The notes under the pieces are model-generated. The model did no database searches. It was given only the letters and a program-made list of their open reading frames with translations, and was not told where the DNA came from. DNA of 64,000 nt, taken from contig NC_090119.1 in the NCBI RefSeq assembly GCF_023973825.1, forward strand, positions 539,001-603,000. The letters run 5' to 3'. The translations under genes and the position numbers were made by a program. Source of the DNA: Plasmodium brasilianum (Eukaryota > Apicomplexa > Aconoidasida > Haemosporida > Plasmodiidae). The first letter of the stretch is position 1. Each line of letters opens with the position of its first letter. Positions 63,001 to 64,000 of the stretch are shown in pieces.

Positions 63001-64000
63001 CGGTTCTTTAAAGATGGTAAATAGTTACTTTAATAAAAAATTGTTTAGCTACATATTAGGAATAATTTGTAATTATTTGACATAAGTTTTTTAGTTAAAT
63101 AATTTTTTTTCTTTTGTAACTTCAAAATTTTCAAAATTTTTATTATATTGATCTATCTCAAATATATTTACAATGAAGTTTTTTAAGGTTTAGAACATAA
63201 AAAAAAATACATTAAAAACATTATAGGAAATATTTTATATATAAGAAAACTATTTAAAATAGTTCAATTATAAAAAATAAATTTTAAATTGAAAAAGTAG
63301 AACAAAACGTTAAAAAAATAGTTTTTATGTTTTTTCATTTTCAAATTCAACAATGTTTATAATAATGTTGAAAAGAAAAAAAACATACATACATATAAAT
63401 ATTGAATATATGATTTCCGGTCATATTATATTGTCAGTTAATGTTGTACATTAAGTTGTCCGGGGCAAATTATTAAAATAGCGAATTTATTATTTTATAC
63501 ATATAAATAAATCATGTGGAAACATTAATATTTTAAAATAAATATTTTTCTTTAAAATTATTTAATCTTTTCAAAAATTTCTTAAGTTTTAAGATAAATA
63601 ATATTTTTTTAAAATTATTCAAAATAAAAAAAATATATATAGATGCAAAAACTGAAAGAATAAGGCAATAATAATAATTTTAGAAGCTCTATTTCATTCA
63701 TAAGCCATATTATTTATAATAAATATATAAAAGTCAAATAAAATATATATCTATATTATGTTAAAAATATAAGACCACTAGGACATGATTTGCATATTTG
63801 TTTTTTAACTTAAAGTTCCCTTTTTGTTGTTGTATCATATGTGATAAAGTTAAAGCTTATATTTTTTTTAAAAAAGGTTAACAGTATTTCATATATAATT
63901 TGGGGTTTATAAAATACATTGAATTAAGATAAACTTAATATTAAAAAAAAAGTGAAAATGAAAATTTTTAAAATAAAAACAAAATCCTCTTAAAAATATG
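63001..64000. other. Upstream region of the outer exported gene
   Basis: About 1 kb of AT-rich sequence with no open frame of note. It should contain the promoter of the minus-strand gene ending at 63000. No telomeric GGGTT(T/C)A repeats are present, so the chromosome end is further right. Confidence 0.4.

Noticed and set aside
1..64000. CRISPR arrays, bacterial operons, insertion sequences
   Set aside because: The repeats present are coding tandem repeats or simple AT repeats; there are no spaced direct repeats, transposases or ribosome-binding sites, and genes are eukaryotic with introns.
1..64000. tRNA or rRNA genes
   Set aside because: No T-loop-like GGTTCRA context with a matching cloverleaf, and no long conserved rRNA stretch, was noticed by eye; a tRNAscan run would settle this.
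63001..64000. Telomere or telomere-associated repeats at the right edge
   Set aside because: No GGGTT(T/C)A units and no long tandem block; only simple AT-rich sequence.

Overview
The window is extremely AT-rich eukaryotic nuclear DNA: long poly-A/poly-T tracts, (TA)n runs, short GT..AG introns and Lys/Asn/Glu-rich proteins. Gene content and two-exon gene models identify it as a Plasmodium chromosome crossing from conserved core (left) into a subtelomere (right). CAF1B, CDC27/APC3, RAP2/3 and an SBP1-like gene lie next to each other, which matches what I remember of the left end of P. falciparum chromosome 5. The tryptophan-rich, PHIST and PEXEL-type exported genes point to a non-falciparum, non-Laverania primate parasite. 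The composition suits P. malariae or P. ovale best, but the species cannot be fixed from the window alone.

Bases 1-19.1 kb are core-like. They hold a CAF-1 WD40 subunit (minus strand, 3' end beyond base 1, apparent frameshift in an A16 run), a CDC27/APC3 TPR protein (plus), the rhoptry protein RAP2/3 (plus), a two-exon gene with a MIF/tautomerase-like C-terminal domain broken by one in-frame TGA (minus), and an SBP1-like membrane protein with a probable short 3' exon (minus). From 19.1 to 25.3 kb no convincing gene is seen; this is the likely synteny break.

From 25.3 kb the genes are subtelomeric and far apart: a broken exported-protein gene with a duplicated module (25.3-26.6 kb), a single-domain tryptophan-rich antigen (30.5-31.6 kb), a plus-strand exported protein made of leucine-rich helical repeats with a PEXEL-like RMLEN site (39.3-40.5 kb), a large tryptophan-rich protein whose first domain is split by about 380 low-complexity residues (43.3-45.8 kb), a PHIST protein with an exact 11 x 45-bp repeat array (50.6-52.3 kb), and two related PEXEL proteins ending in paired hydrophobic segments (56.7-57.8 and 61.6-63.0 kb). 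All intact genes in this part except the helical-repeat gene are on the minus strand, reading toward the core.

Functionally, the left genes serve chromatin assembly, cell-cycle proteolysis and rhoptry biogenesis. SBP1-like, PHIST and the PEXEL proteins would act in remodelling the infected red cell. Several subtelomeric genes share one design: a short first exon ending in a hydrophobic signal, a phase-0 intron of 110-190 bp, and a second exon carrying the PEXEL (where present) and the mature protein. Spaces between genes reach 7.7 kb and contain only simple repeats and a few coding-like relics.
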